DNA of 64,000 nt from Actinokineospora auranticolor (GCF_002934265.1 NZ_PTIX01000004.1:62001-126000), one strand, 5' to 3'; shown: positions 56,093-64,000, numbered from the stretch's first letter. Numbers and translations are program-made. The notes: generated by a model from the letters alone, not told the origin.

Positions 56093-56154
56093 CGACCGAG
56101 GCGGAACGGCGGGCCGCGCTGTTCGACCAGGTCGAGCAGGGGTTGGACAGAAGT

Positions 56155-56185
56155 GGAGCCGGGCGGGCAGTGCCCGCCCGGCTCC
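56155..56185. terminator. Bidirectional hairpin terminator
   Basis: GGAGCCGGGCGGGCA (56155-56169) and TGCCCGCCCGGCTCC (56171-56185) are perfect inverted repeats with one central G, located between the converging lrp and peptidase genes. Confidence 0.88.
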
Positions 56186-56191
56186 GGTGCG

Positions 56192-57685
56192 TCAGTGCCC
56201 CTCGTGGTGCGCCTGCTGGATCTGCTTGAACGACTTGGGCTCCACGAGCGTCTTCGCCGCCAGCGTCGCGCCGTTCGGGCCGACGGCGGGCTTGCCCGCC
56301 GTGTACAGCCACGTCTGGAACAGCGCGTGCAGCGGCTTGCCCGACACCTGCTCGGCCAGCGCGATGAACTCCGTGATCCGGCCCGTGCTGCCCTTCTTCG
56401 CCGCCGTCCACCGCTGCAGGATCTGGAAGAACGCCTGGTCCCCCACCGTCTTGCGGAGGGTGTGGAGGGTGAGGGCGCCGCGGTCGTACACCGCGTTGTC
56501 GAACTGGCGGTCGGCGCCGGGGTCGCCGGGGAGGACCTGCCAGAACGGGTCGGACGCGGGGATGCGGTCGTAGGTGTACTGCGCCAGCTCGTCGGCCGTG
56601 CCCTCGCCGACGTGCTCGGACCACAGGTACTGGGCGTAGGTCGCGAAGCCCTCGTTCAGCCAGATGTCGCTCCACCGGCCGACCGCGACGCTGTCGCCGA
56701 ACCACTGGTGCGCGTTCTCGTGCGCGATCAGGGACGTGTTGGCGCCGTAGATGAAGTTGCGCGCGCCGTACACCGGGCGCGTCTGGTTCTCCAGCGAGAA
56801 GGTCTGACCGTCGGTGACCACCCCGCCCTGGGCCTCGAACGGGTACGGGCCGAACTGGGTGGCCAGGAAGGCGTTGACCTCCGGGGTGCGCTCGATGCTG
56901 GCCTTGGCCGCGCCGAGGGACTCGCCGAGGTCGACGTCGTAGGCGGTGATGAACGGCTGGCCGTCCGGGGTCGTCTGGCGCAGGACCTCGAACTTGCCGA
57001 CCTCCAGCGACGTCAGGTACGTGGCCTGCGGCTGGGTGCTGCGCCAGGACCAGCGGGTCCAGCCCGCGCGGTTCTTCGTCGTGCGCACGAGGGCGCCGTT
57101 GGACAGCGCCGACACGTCGTCGGGGACCTCGACCGAGACGTCGAAGGTGGCCTTGTCGGTCGGGTGGTCGTTGCCCGGGTACCACCAGGCCGAGACCTGC
57201 GGCTCGTTGACCGCCAGCGCGCCGTCGGGCGTCTTGACCCAGCCGGTCTGGCCGTCGATCTTCACGGTGGACGGCTTGTCCGCGTAGGCGACCGCGACGG
57301 TCACCTGCTTGCCCTTCGGCAACGGCCGCGCCGGGGTGACGACGAGCTCGCCGTGGCCGTCGGTGTTGGCCGCGAAGGTCGCGGGGGCGTTGTCCACCAG
57401 CACCGAATTGACCTTGAGACCGAAATCAAGGTTGAAACGGGACAATTCCTGCGTGGTCACCGCGGAGATGGTCGTGGTGCCCGAGAGCAGGTCGGTCGCG
57501 GGCTGGTACGTGAGTCTGATGTCGTAGTGCGAAACGTCATATCCGCCATTTCCGGCACCGGGGTAGTAGGGGTCGCCCGCACTGGGCGCACCCGGCGTCG
57601 GAGCGGCCGATGCCACGCTTGTGAGCAGCACGGACGCCACGCAGGCGAGTGTCAGACCGGAGCTGGCGCGAACTGTTTTTCGCAT
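56192..57685 (-). CDS. Secreted M1-family zinc metallopeptidase
   Basis: 497 aa with a Sec signal peptide (MRKTVRASSGLTLACVASVL, cleavage after ASA). The gluzincin signature HENAHQWFGD with the third zinc ligand in WLNEGFATYAQYLWSEH identifies an M1 aminopeptidase-type peptidase, acting outside the cell; the family exopeptidase motif GAMEN is replaced here by QTFSLENQ-type sequence, so strict aminopeptidase activity is less certain. It has the N-terminal beta domain and catalytic domain but stops before the long C-terminal domain of full-size (850 aa) enzymes. Downstream of a 190-bp spacer from the araC gene. Confidence 0.9.
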   Translation of the reverse strand: MRKTVRASSGLTLACVASVLLTSVASAAPTPGAPSAGDPYYPGAGNGGYDVSHYDIRLTYQPATDLLSGTTTISAVTTQELSRFNLDFGLKVNSVLVDNAPATFAANTDGHGELVVTPARPLPKGKQVTVAVAYADKPSTVKIDGQTGWVKTPDGALAVNEPQVSAWWYPGNDHPTDKATFDVSVEVPDDVSALSNGALVRTTKNRAGWTRWSWRSTQPQATYLTSLEVGKFEVLRQTTPDGQPFITAYDVDLGESLGAAKASIERTPEVNAFLATQFGPYPFEAQGGVVTDGQTFSLENQTRPVYGARNFIYGANTSLIAHENAHQWFGDSVAVGRWSDIWLNEGFATYAQYLWSEHVGEGTADELAQYTYDRIPASDPFWQVLPGDPGADRQFDNAVYDRGALTLHTLRKTVGDQAFFQILQRWTAAKKGSTGRITEFIALAEQVSGKPLHALFQTWLYTAGKPAVGPNGATLAAKTLVEPKSFKQIQQAHHEGH

Positions 57686-57873
57686 GTTTTCCCTTCCCTC
57701 GTGGGCGCCGCCGAACTTAGCGGTGGAACCGTCGGCGCCATACAGCCAAAGGAGTCCTCCTAGGGATTGGGAATATTTGCGATGACCGTTTTTTCGTGTT
57801 GGCGCGCGGCCGCGTGGGCCATTTCACCCAGATGGCTGGGCCGGGTGGGGGTGGCGTGTGCGATGCTGACCGC

Positions 57874-58293
57874 GTGCCCACGGACGACTTGGTCCGGTTG
57901 CGCCGGGCCCGCGACCGGATGGACCGCGACTACGCCCAGCCCCTCGACGTGCCGACCCTGGCCCGGGGCGCGCTGATGTCCACCGGCCACTTCGCCCGCG
58001 CCTTCCGGTCCGCGTTCGGCGAGACCCCGCACAGCTACCTGATGACCCGCCGCGTCGAGCGCGCCAAGGCCCTGCTGCGCCGCGGCGACCTCAGCGTCAC
58101 CGAGGTGTGCTTCGCCGTCGGCTGTTCCTCGCTCGGCTCGTTCAGCTCCCGGTTCACCGAACTCGTCGGCGAGTCACCGAGCGCCTACCGCGCGCGGTCG
58201 CACGTGGACATCGCCGACATCCCCGCCTGCTACACCAAGCGGTTCACCCGACCGGTCAGGAACGGAGAAGCCCGCCGCGCGGCGGGCACGTAG
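57874..58293 (+). CDS. AraC-family transcriptional regulator (DNA-binding domain only)
   Basis: 139 aa: little more than the two helix-turn-helix units of AraC proteins (LARGALMSTGHFARAFRSAFGE and VCFAVGCSSLGSFSSRFTEL). There is no N-terminal sensory domain. GTG 57874 gives the common N-terminus for this subfamily; the frame is open upstream to 57796. It precedes a VOC-domain gene by 10 bp, a frequent pair in actinobacteria, and is likely cotranscribed with it. Target unknown. Confidence 0.87.
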   Translation: MPTDDLVRLRRARDRMDRDYAQPLDVPTLARGALMSTGHFARAFRSAFGETPHSYLMTRRVERAKALLRRGDLSVTEVCFAVGCSSLGSFSSRFTELVGESPSAYRARSHVDIADIPACYTKRFTRPVRNGEARRAAGT

Positions 58294-58303
58294 CGTTCCC
58301 CGC

Positions 58304-58717
58304 ATGACGCTCACGCTCTCGCACACGTTCATCGCCGTCGACGACCACGAGGCGGCCCTCAAGTTCTACCGCGACGCCCTCGGCCTCAAGGTCACCAAGG
58401 ACATCGCCTACGAGGGCATGCGCTGGGTGTCGCTGAGCAGCGACGACCAGCCCGGGGTCGAGATCGTCCTCGAACCCCCGGCCGCCGACCCCAACACCTC
58501 CCCGGCCGACCGCAAGGTCCTCGCCGAGCTGATGGCCAAGGGCCTGCTGCGCGGCGTCGCCTTCGCCACCGACGACGTCGACGGCACCTTCGAGCGCGTC
58601 GCGGCCAGCGGCGCCGAGGTCGTCCAGGAGCCGATGGACCAGCACTACGGCACCCGCGACTGCGCCTTCCGTGACCCGTCCGGCAACTTCATCCGGATCA
58701 ACCAGGCCCACTCCTGA
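58304..58717 (+). CDS. VOC-family (glyoxalase-fold) protein
   Basis: 137-aa vicinal-oxygen-chelate protein: HTFIAVDDHEAALKFYRDALGLKV at the N-terminus, VEIVLEPP mid-chain and YGTRDCAFRDPSGNFIRI at the end. Possible metal ligands are His8, Glu in VEIVLE and His in DQHYG. Members include glyoxalases, antibiotic-resistance proteins and dioxygenases, so the reaction is open. It is 10 bp after the araC gene, forming a probable operon. A hairpin terminator follows. Confidence 0.87.
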   Translation: MTLTLSHTFIAVDDHEAALKFYRDALGLKVTKDIAYEGMRWVSLSSDDQPGVEIVLEPPAADPNTSPADRKVLAELMAKGLLRGVAFATDDVDGTFERVAASGAEVVQEPMDQHYGTRDCAFRDPSGNFIRINQAHS

Positions 58718-58729
58718 CCTGCGCGAACA

Positions 58730-58766
58730 GCCTCGCCCGGCGGGTGGGGAAGCCGCCGGGCGAGGC
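58730..58766. terminator. Bidirectional hairpin terminator
   Basis: GCCTCGCCCGGCGG (58730-58743) pairs with CCGCCGGGCGAGGC (58753-58766), 14 bp with a 9-nt loop, between the converging VOC and GT39 genes. A second smaller palindrome, TCCCACGG-C-CCGTGGGA, follows at about 58775. Confidence 0.85.
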
Positions 58767-58816
58767 CTTGTCGTCCCACGGCCCGTGGGACACGCGTCCA
58801 CGGGCCGCGGGGTTCA

Positions 58817-60715
58817 TCAGGTGAGGTCGTAGACCGTCGAGCCGCCGACGGTGGTGGCCGTGTAGTTCGCCTGCACCCACTGCGCGATCTCGGACGCCGA
58901 GCCCGAGCCGCCCCGGCCGCCGCCACCCTGGCCGCCCGAGAGGTAGTAGTCGATCTCGCCCGCCGCGACGGCCGCCTTGAACTGCGCCAGCGTCGGCGCG
59001 TCGTCGGTGCCGCTCCAGCCGCCGATGGCGATGACGGACTTCCCGGTCGCCAGCTCCAGGCTCGCCGCCGTCTGCGACCCGGACACCGCCGCCGCCCACT
59101 TCGCGTCGCTCGCCGCCAGCAGCGCGGTCAGCTCCGACGACGCCGAGCCACCGGGCCCGCCGGACCCCATGCGGGTCGTGCTGTCCGAACCGGACCGGGT
59201 GCCACCGCCGGGACCCGTGCCGCCGCCCACGGCACTCGACGTCGGCCCCGAGGTCGGGATGGAACCCGTGTGCGCCGCACCGGCCGTGGTGACCGCCCAG
59301 GCCGCGCTGCCCAGACCCAGCGCCAGCACCGCGGCGGTGAGCACCACCGCGACGACCTTCCGGGCCCGCGGCACACCAATCACCAGCACCGTGGCCACCA
59401 CCAGACCCACGGCCACGACCAGGAACCTCAGCCACGGCAGGAAGTCCGCGTCCCGGGCCAGCAGGACGTAGTCCCACGCGGCGGTGACCGCGACCATCCC
59501 GGCCAGCACCGCCCGCGGCGCGAAGGCCGCCCGGCCCCGCCACAGCTCCCGCACCCCGATCGCGACCAGCGCCGCGATCGACGGCGCCAGGGCGACCGCG
59601 TAGTACGGGTGGGTGGTGCCGCCCATGTAGCTGAAGACCAGCGCCGTCACCACGAGCCAGCCGCCCCACAGCAGCAGCGCGGCGCGGGTACGGTCGGTGC
59701 GCGGTGCCCGTCGGGTGAACCACAGGCCGCCGACCAGGGCGATCAGTGCGGCGGGCAGCAACCAGGAGATCTCGCCGCCGAACGACGCGCCGAACATGCG
59801 GCCGATGCCGGTCTCCCCGCCGAACCCCGTCGAACCGCCGCCACCGCCGCCGTTGCCCTCGCCACCGAGGACGCGGCCGAGGCCGTTGTAGCCCAGGGCC
59901 AGCTCCAGCAGGCTGTTGTCCGTCGAACCGCCGATGTACGGGCGGCTGTCGGCGGGCCACAGGTCGACCAGGACCACGTACCAGCCCGCCGCGGCGACCA
60001 GCGCGCCGAGCGCGCCGAGCAGGTGCAGCAGCCGCCGACCGAGCCCGCCCGGGCCCGCGACCACGAACACCAGCGCGAACGCGGGCAGCACCAGGAACGC
60101 CTGCATCATCTTGGTCAGGAACGCGAACCCGATCACCGCACCGGCCAGCAGCAGCCACTTCGGCTTCTCCAGCGCCCGCACCACGCAGTACGCGGCGGCC
60201 ACGAGCAGCAGCACCAGCAGCGCGTCCGGGTTGTTGAAGCGGAACATCAGCACCGCGACGGGAGTCACGGCCAGCGCCGCCGCCGCGCCGAGCGCGGCCA
60301 CGGGACCGTTGGTGCGCTTGACAGTCGCGTACAGCAAGGCGACCGCGCCCACACCCATCAACGCCTGCGGCGCGAGCACGGTGAAGCTGGAGAAACCGAA
60401 GAGCCGCGCGAACGCGGTCGTCACCCACAAAGCGGCGGGCGGCTTGTCGACGGTGATCACGTTGCCCGCGTCCAGCGAGCCGAACAGCCACGCCTTCCAG
60501 CTCTGCGTGCCCGCCTGCACGGCGGCGGCGTAGAAACCGTTGCCGTAGCCGGAAGCGGTGAGGTCCCAGAAGTAGAGCACCGCGGTGGCCACGAGCAGGC
60601 CGAGGAACGCGGGTCGCACGAACGCGGGCTGGTCCAGCGGTCCCCGCAGGAACCGTCGTCGGGTGGCGGGCGGCTGGTCCGCCGCCGGGGCCGGGGCGTC
60701 GAGCAGGGCGGTCAT
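58817..60715 (-). CDS. GT39/ArnT-like membrane glycosyltransferase
   Basis: 632-aa integral membrane protein with about 10-12 hydrophobic segments, GT39 type (polyprenyl-phosphate-sugar dependent, extracytoplasmic). The family motif is near GYGNGFYAAAVQAGTQSWKA; DKPPAALW follows. A Gly/Ser-rich loop after LALGYNGLGRVLGGEG lies at the same place as the repeat of the cluster mannosyltransferase. The C-terminal soluble domain (about 480-632) contains further Gly-rich stretches and a conserved IAIGGWSGTDD. I chose ATG 60715 because CTGGAGAG lies 6 bases upstream; ATG 60721 abuts that sequence. It follows the GT2 gene by 16 bp; the two act together in envelope glycosylation. Confidence 0.88.
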   Translation of the reverse strand: MTALLDAPAPAADQPPATRRRFLRGPLDQPAFVRPAFLGLLVATAVLYFWDLTASGYGNGFYAAAVQAGTQSWKAWLFGSLDAGNVITVDKPPAALWVTTAFARLFGFSSFTVLAPQALMGVGAVALLYATVKRTNGPVAALGAAAALAVTPVAVLMFRFNNPDALLVLLLVAAAYCVVRALEKPKWLLLAGAVIGFAFLTKMMQAFLVLPAFALVFVVAGPGGLGRRLLHLLGALGALVAAAGWYVVLVDLWPADSRPYIGGSTDNSLLELALGYNGLGRVLGGEGNGGGGGGSTGFGGETGIGRMFGASFGGEISWLLPAALIALVGGLWFTRRAPRTDRTRAALLLWGGWLVVTALVFSYMGGTTHPYYAVALAPSIAALVAIGVRELWRGRAAFAPRAVLAGMVAVTAAWDYVLLARDADFLPWLRFLVVAVGLVVATVLVIGVPRARKVVAVVLTAAVLALGLGSAAWAVTTAGAAHTGSIPTSGPTSSAVGGGTGPGGGTRSGSDSTTRMGSGGPGGSASSELTALLAASDAKWAAAVSGSQTAASLELATGKSVIAIGGWSGTDDAPTLAQFKAAVAAGEIDYYLSGGQGGGGRGGSGSASEIAQWVQANYTATTVGGSTVYDLT

Positions 60716-60731
60716 GGTCATCTCTCCAGGC

Positions 60732-61529
60732 TCAGGCGGGGGTGAGTGCGCGGGCGGCGGCGGTCGCGCGGGACCGGGTGCGCCACATCCGGGCCACACC
60801 CCTGAGGTCCGCGATGGCGGTGGCCACGATGTCCACAGTGGAATCTAGGTCGTCGATCCAGTCCACGGGGACCTCGTAGATCCGCATCCCGTTGCGCTGG
60901 GCCAGGATCAGCAGCTCGGTGTCGAAGAACCAGCCGGTGTCCTCGACCAGCGGCAGCAAGGCCCGCGCGGTGTCGCGGTGGACGGCTTTGAAGCCGCACT
61001 GCGCGTCGGAGAACCTCGCCCGCAGGACCGTGCGGAGAATCCTGTTGTAGCAGCGGGAAATGACCTCTCGTTTCACCCCGCGCACCACACGCGCACCACG
61101 GGCCAGCCGTGACCCGATGGCCACATCGGAGTGACCGGAGAGCGGGGGCGCGACCAGCACGCCGAGCGCGGCCAGGTCGGTGGAGAGGTCGACGTCCAGG
61201 TAGGCGAGAACGGTGGCGTCGGAAGCCGACCAGACCGCCTTCAGCGCGCGACCGCGCCCCTTCTCCTCCAGCCGGAAGACCTCCACCTCGGCGAACTCGG
61301 CGGCCAGCGCCCGCGCCACCCCGGGGGTGGCGTCGGTGCTCGCGTTGTCCGCGATGGTGATCCGGAACCGGTAGGGCACCGAGACCGCCAGGTACGCCCG
61401 GAGTGTCCGAACGCACCTCTCGAGGTCGTCTTCCTCGTTGTACACCGGGACGACCACGTCGAGCACGACTGTGCCGCGCCGGTCGTCCAGCCGTCCGCCC
61501 GCCCGGGGCTCATCCGCGATCGCCGTCAT
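60732..61529 (-). CDS. GT2 polyprenyl-phosphate sugar synthase (dolichol-P-mannose-synthase-like)
   Basis: About 265-aa glycosyltransferase family 2 enzyme: VVPVYNEEDDLERCVRTL, DNASTDATPGVARAL, YLDVDLSTDL (DxD) and SRLARGARV, followed by CYNRILRT and FSDAQCGFKAVHRD, all typical of dolichyl-phosphate mannose/glucose synthases. It would charge a polyprenyl phosphate with a sugar on the cytoplasmic side, the donor for the adjacent GT39 protein. No C-terminal membrane helices are present. ATG 61529 fits family length; GTG 61547 is an alternative. It could also supply donor to the cluster mannosyltransferase. Confidence 0.88.
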   Translation of the reverse strand: MTAIADEPRAGGRLDDRRGTVVLDVVVPVYNEEDDLERCVRTLRAYLAVSVPYRFRITIADNASTDATPGVARALAAEFAEVEVFRLEEKGRGRALKAVWSASDATVLAYLDVDLSTDLAALGVLVAPPLSGHSDVAIGSRLARGARVVRGVKREVISRCYNRILRTVLRARFSDAQCGFKAVHRDTARALLPLVEDTGWFFDTELLILAQRNGMRIYEVPVDWIDDLDSTVDIVATAIADLRGVARMWRTRSRATAAARALTPA

Positions 61530-61663
61530 GCCCACAACGATCGGCACCGGCGCTTTGCCGGGCTTGTGCCCGACCTATGCGGAGCCTGTGCTTCGCGCTG
61601 TGCGCCCGACCACAGTGGACCGGACCAGTGGACCGGACCAGCGGATGGGCCTGGTGGCTGGGC

Positions 61664-62665
61664 CTAGCGGATGGGCGGTTCCCACTGCAGGCCGTAGCTC
61701 AGGCCCTGCTGCAGGTCGTGGAACTCCAGGGCGATGTCGCCGACCCGGTCGATGTGCAGCCGGTCCTCACCGGGCGCGAAGTCCTCGAACGCCTTGCTGG
61801 GCAGGCCGTTGATCCGCCACACCCGCGACGGCGGGTTGGCCGGGTCGAACCGCACCCGCACCGAGAACCCCTCGCACCGGCGCAGCGGCGTGAACACGTA
61901 GTACGGGCGCATCCAGGACCTCGGGTACGAGGTGAACTTGATGCTGTAGTCGTGCCGCTGGCCCAGGCTCAGCGGGCTGGGCAGCCGCACGACGAACCTG
62001 GTGTGGCCCGACGACACCCGCTGCTCCTCCACGATCTCGCCGCCGTAGGCGATCTCGGCGCGGATCTCCGGGCCCTCCTCCGGCATCGCCTGGTCGCGCG
62101 GCGCGCTCAGCGACAGCACCAGCTCGTCGAGCTCGTCGACCGCGGCCACGATCTGCCGCTGCTCGGTCAGCGTCGGCACGTCCAGGTCCAGCCGCAGCGC
62201 CGCGCGCAGCGACTCCACGTACCAGCCGTCGGGGGAGTACGAACCCGACTTGCGGTCGCGCATGCCCACGTCGTAGAGCAGCTCGGCGAGCAGTTGGAAC
62301 GCGCTGTCCACCCGCCTGCGGGCGGTGCGCGGGTCCCGGTCGAAGCGGGTCGCCAGCCAGTCGATGCGCTGGTCGAGGAACCCGCCGTCGGCCTCCTTGT
62401 GCAGGCCGAGCGCCACCGATGCGGCCAGGTCGAGGTCGGACGGCAGCCGCGCGCTCAGGTGGGTCAGCTGGAGCACCAGCTTGCGGCGCACCAGCGCCGG
62501 GTCATCGATGCCGGTGATGCCGCACGCCATGCGCAGCGCCCGGCCGACCCGGTTGTGCAGATCGTCGGACCGCACCCCGCGGCCGCGCCGGATCTCCTTC
62601 AACTCGGTGACCACGTCGGCGATCTGCACCCCAACCACCTGTTCATCCACCACCCTCGACCGCAC
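61664..62665 (-). CDS. Unrecognised 333-aa actinobacterial protein
   Basis: I do not recognise this family. Residues 1-160 are predicted helical, with a short motif-like region LVRRKLVLQLTHLSARLP and the segment DWLATRFDRDPRTARRRVD; residues about 160-333 alternate as strands (YSIKFTSYPRSWMRPYYVF, FSVRVRFDPANPPSRVWR, DIALEFHDLQQGL), resembling a beta-sandwich. No signal peptide or membrane helix. GTG 62665 is preceded by GGAGGGG with a 7-base gap, which sets the start. Placed about 134 bp from the GT2 gene; a shared transcript is not evident. A two-domain sensor/effector layout is possible but unproven. Confidence 0.72.
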   Translation of the reverse strand: MRSRVVDEQVVGVQIADVVTELKEIRRGRGVRSDDLHNRVGRALRMACGITGIDDPALVRRKLVLQLTHLSARLPSDLDLAASVALGLHKEADGGFLDQRIDWLATRFDRDPRTARRRVDSAFQLLAELLYDVGMRDRKSGSYSPDGWYVESLRAALRLDLDVPTLTEQRQIVAAVDELDELVLSLSAPRDQAMPEEGPEIRAEIAYGGEIVEEQRVSSGHTRFVVRLPSPLSLGQRHDYSIKFTSYPRSWMRPYYVFTPLRRCEGFSVRVRFDPANPPSRVWRINGLPSKAFEDFAPGEDRLHIDRVGDIALEFHDLQQGLSYGLQWEPPIR

Positions 62666-62937
62666 GGCTATTCCCCTCCGATTCCCAGCATCGCAGAGCC
62701 GTATGTCCCGTTACCAGCGCCCCCGTGGTGAACGAATGCCCACCGTGGGCACATCGGGGCCACTCGAACGGGTGAGTATGGCCGGTGACCCGCGATTCCC
62801 GCGGGCCACCGGCTGACCCTCCCCCCGGCCTTTCCCCTCGTCCCCCGCGACGACCCCCCGGTCGTCCGCCCCTGGAGTGGACGGGAGCGGCAGGCCCCCG
62901 GCCCGCGCCCCCGCCCGTTGTCCCGCAACGGCTTGCC

Positions 62938-62982
62938 TCACACCAGCAGGAGTACCCATGCCGTGATTGAGTGGCTTTCCAT
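62938..62982 (-). CDS. 14-codon ORF with perfect Shine-Dalgarno (candidate)
   Basis: On the reverse strand ATG 62982 opens MESHSITAWVLLLV and stops at 62938-62940. AAAAGGAGGTGA ends 6 bases before the ATG, matching the full anti-SD of 16S rRNA, the best ribosome-binding site in the window. A small stem (GGGTCC/GGACCC) stands just upstream, and a TGACTT-N18-TAACAC promoter candidate at 63064-63035. It lies 272 bp ahead of the 333-aa gene. A leader or very small membrane peptide; function unknown. Confidence 0.45.
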   Translation of the reverse strand: MESHSITAWVLLLV

Positions 62983-63034
62983 CTCGTCACCTCCTTTTCC
63001 GGGTCCGGGCAGCCTCGAGCCAGGACCCGTGTTC

Positions 63035-63064
63035 GTGTTAGGCCCCCGATATGGGTGAAAGTCA
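63035..63064 (-). promoter_or_regulatory. Promoter candidate upstream of the 14-codon ORF
   Basis: Reverse strand: TGACTT (63064-63059), 18-bp spacer, TAACAC (63040-63035). The predicted transcript starts about 45 bases before ATG 62982 and would include the GGGTCC/GGACCC stem. Confidence 0.4.
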
Positions 63065-63087
63065 TTCGGATCGCGGTCGGGTCGGCG

Positions 63088-63186
63088 CTACAGGCCGGAC
63101 ACCAGCAGCATCCCGGCGCCCAGGCCCGCGAGGAACAGCCAGAACCCCAAGCGCGCCATCGAACCCACCGTCGTCAGCATTCTCAT
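63088..63186 (-). CDS. 32-aa single-span membrane peptide (candidate)
   Basis: Reverse-strand ATG 63186 begins MRMLTTVGSMARL and continues through a hydrophobic span (GFWLFLAGLGAGMLLVSGL) to TAG at 63088. Basic residues precede the span, so the N-terminus would be cytoplasmic. GGAGGGG with a 6-base gap decides the start, and the sequence GACGAGATG at the start is shared with the 14-codon ORF 200 bp downstream. Small membrane proteins of this size often regulate transporters or signal; here nothing shows the partner. Confidence 0.55.
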   Translation of the reverse strand: MRMLTTVGSMARLGFWLFLAGLGAGMLLVSGL

Positions 63187-63635
63187 CTCGTCCCCTCCAA
63201 GAGATTCACCGTCCCGCACAAACAACCTTGCCCCGGGGAGGAGAGGGGCACGATGACACGTGGCGCGTGCCGAACGTGCCATTTGGCATATTCGCCGGTG
63301 GAAACCGGTTCACGCGGGGGAGTTGGGGTCGCGGGCGGAAAGGCCCAGCGGTTCGACGGCTCGACGCCTCGACGGCGGAGGGGTCGGGCCGGGAACGGCA
63401 CGGCGCGACCGGGGTTCGGGGGTGTGCTCCGGGGGCCCGGCACGTGGTCGGTCGAGTCCGACGGACCGCTGGCGCCCGCGCCCCGCGGCGGACGTCACGG
63501 CGGATCTCGGGCCCGACCACGTGCGTCCTCAGCGGGGCCTGGTCGGCCGCGCGCGAGGCACGTGGGCCACCCGTCACCGGCGGCGGGGCGCGGCTCCGGC
63601 CGGACCGCCGACGGGGACCACCACCAGGGGTGGGG

Positions 63636-63674
63636 TCAGCGCGGTGAGGGGTGGCGGGGTAGCTCGGTCTCCAT
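63636..63674 (-). CDS. 12-codon ORF (low-confidence candidate)
   Basis: Reverse-strand ATG 63674 encodes METELPRHPSPR and stops at 63636. GAGAGGAG lies 7 bases upstream, a good ribosome-binding site. Apart from that there is no support; it may be a chance ORF or an upstream leader. Confidence 0.25.
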   Translation of the reverse strand: METELPRHPSPR

Positions 63675-63819
63675 GGTGGAACTCCTCTCTGCGCGCCGCG
63701 ACATCACACCGACGGTAGTCGGCGGCGCGGCGCGCGGGAGACCCGCGGCGCGGGTTGACAAGGTTCTGTCCAGGCTGGTCAGGAACTTTCCCCGAACAGT
63801 CCACCTCGGACAGCGCAGA

Positions 63820-63847
63820 GGGGTATGACCCGATCGGGCCATACCCC
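63820..63847 (-). terminator. Terminator hairpin of the edge gene
   Basis: GGGGTATG (63820-63827) pairs with CATACCCC (63840-63847), and the inner CCCG/CGGG continue the stem after one mismatch. It lies 30 bp beyond the stop of the reverse-strand gene at the right edge. No T-tract. Confidence 0.7.
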
Positions 63848-63877
63848 TGCGTAGCCGTCACGCACTGCTGATCAAGA

Positions 63878-64000
63878 TCAGCTGACCGGTTGGGCGAACT
63901 CGGTGAACCGGGCCACCACCGCACCCGGCGCGGGCATCGCGGAGATCTCCTTGGCGACCGCGGCGGTCGCGTCGGCCGCCGCGTCGTCGGCCAGCAGGTC
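63878..64000 (-). CDS. 3' end of a reverse-strand gene (truncated by window edge)
   Basis: The last 40 codons of an open frame running from the right edge to TGA at 63878-63880. The translation is Ala/Asp-rich and helical, starting DLLADDAAAD and ending ARFTEFAQPVS. It uses high-GC third positions and is followed by a hairpin terminator, which supports a real gene. Too little is visible to name a family. Confidence 0.6.
   Translation of the reverse strand, partial: DLLADDAAADATAAVAKEISAMPAPGAVVARFTEFAQPVS

Larger units (their letters stand above)
63187..63877. other. Gene-poor stretch
   Basis: About 690 bp with no credible long gene on either strand; the longer open frames here have biased, low-complexity translations. 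It contains only a 12-codon reverse ORF (63636-63674), a short inverted sequence TGCC-ATTT-GGCA near 63280, an isolated TTGACA at 63755 without a -10, and the hairpin at 63820. Confidence 0.6.

Noticed and set aside
63755..63760. Consensus -35 TTGACA on the forward strand
   Set aside because: No -10-like sequence at 16-19 bp and no forward gene follows before the window edge.
62971..63828. A 285-codon forward frame in the gene-poor stretch
   Set aside because: Biased Arg/Gly/Ala-rich translation without motifs, no ribosome-binding site, and it crosses the hairpin and the better-supported reverse-strand small ORFs.

Overview
The window is high-GC actinobacterial DNA, most likely from the order Pseudonocardiales (GTG/TTG starts, leaderless-looking promoters, strong G+C codon bias). 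From the left edge to about 47.7 kb it holds the central and right-hand part of a vancomycin-family glycopeptide antibiotic gene cluster. The cluster is cut by the left edge: NRPS modules 1-3, and any regulator, exporter or resistance genes, are not in view. Adenylation-domain codes read from the sequence give Hpg4-Hpg5-Bht6-Dpg7 for modules 4-7, the order of the glycopeptide heptapeptide.

Layout of the cluster. (1) 1-17.0 kb: end of the three-module NRPS (modules 4-6), the module-7 NRPS with X and thioesterase domains, and an MbtH-like protein. (2) 17.1-27.3 kb: P450s OxyA, OxyB and OxyC with a DAHP synthase lodged between OxyB and OxyC, an FAD halogenase, and three GtfA/B/C-type glycosyltransferases. 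(3) 27.3-30.0 kb: a PIG-L/LmbE deacetylase and a GT39 mannosyltransferase-like membrane protein, closed by a strong terminator. (4) 30.1-37.7 kb: reverse-strand hpgT, then the beta-hydroxytyrosine set (Bhp-type hydrolase, A-T didomain, OxyD) and the hydroxyphenylglycine set (HmaS, Hmo). (5) 37.8-39.2 kb: a cation/proton antiporter. (6) 39.3-44.6 kb: dTDP-aminodeoxysugar genes (2,3-dehydratase, ketoreductase, aminotransferase, epimerase, thymidylyltransferase) with no C-methyltransferase. (7) 44.6-47.7 kb: a possible 22-codon leader ORF coupled to dpgA-dpgB-dpgC for dihydroxyphenylglycine; dpgD is not in view.

Together these predict a chlorinated tricyclic heptapeptide (three Oxy enzymes, no OxyE between OxyA and OxyB) carrying a residue-4 sugar, one or two unbranched amino-trideoxyhexoses and probably mannose. 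This sugar set recalls actinoidin or ristocetin/avoparcin more than vancomycin. That is inference, because residues 1-3 are encoded outside the window.

Right of 47.7 kb the content looks like ordinary chromosome: a leucine-rich-variant repeat protein with a Cys cluster, an SDR, two HxlR regulators (one with a near-perfect 41-bp palindromic operator candidate), a decayed SDR, a lipoprotein, a secreted lamin-tail-domain protein, a leucine-dehydrogenase-like gene with a divergent Lrp regulator, a secreted M1 peptidase, an AraC/VOC pair, a GT2 + GT39 cell-envelope glycosylation operon and an unrecognised 333-aa protein. Next comes a gene-poor stretch with tiny ORFs behind strong Shine-Dalgarno sequences, and the 3' end of one more reverse-strand gene. 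I saw no rRNA, tRNA, IS element, CRISPR array or origin.
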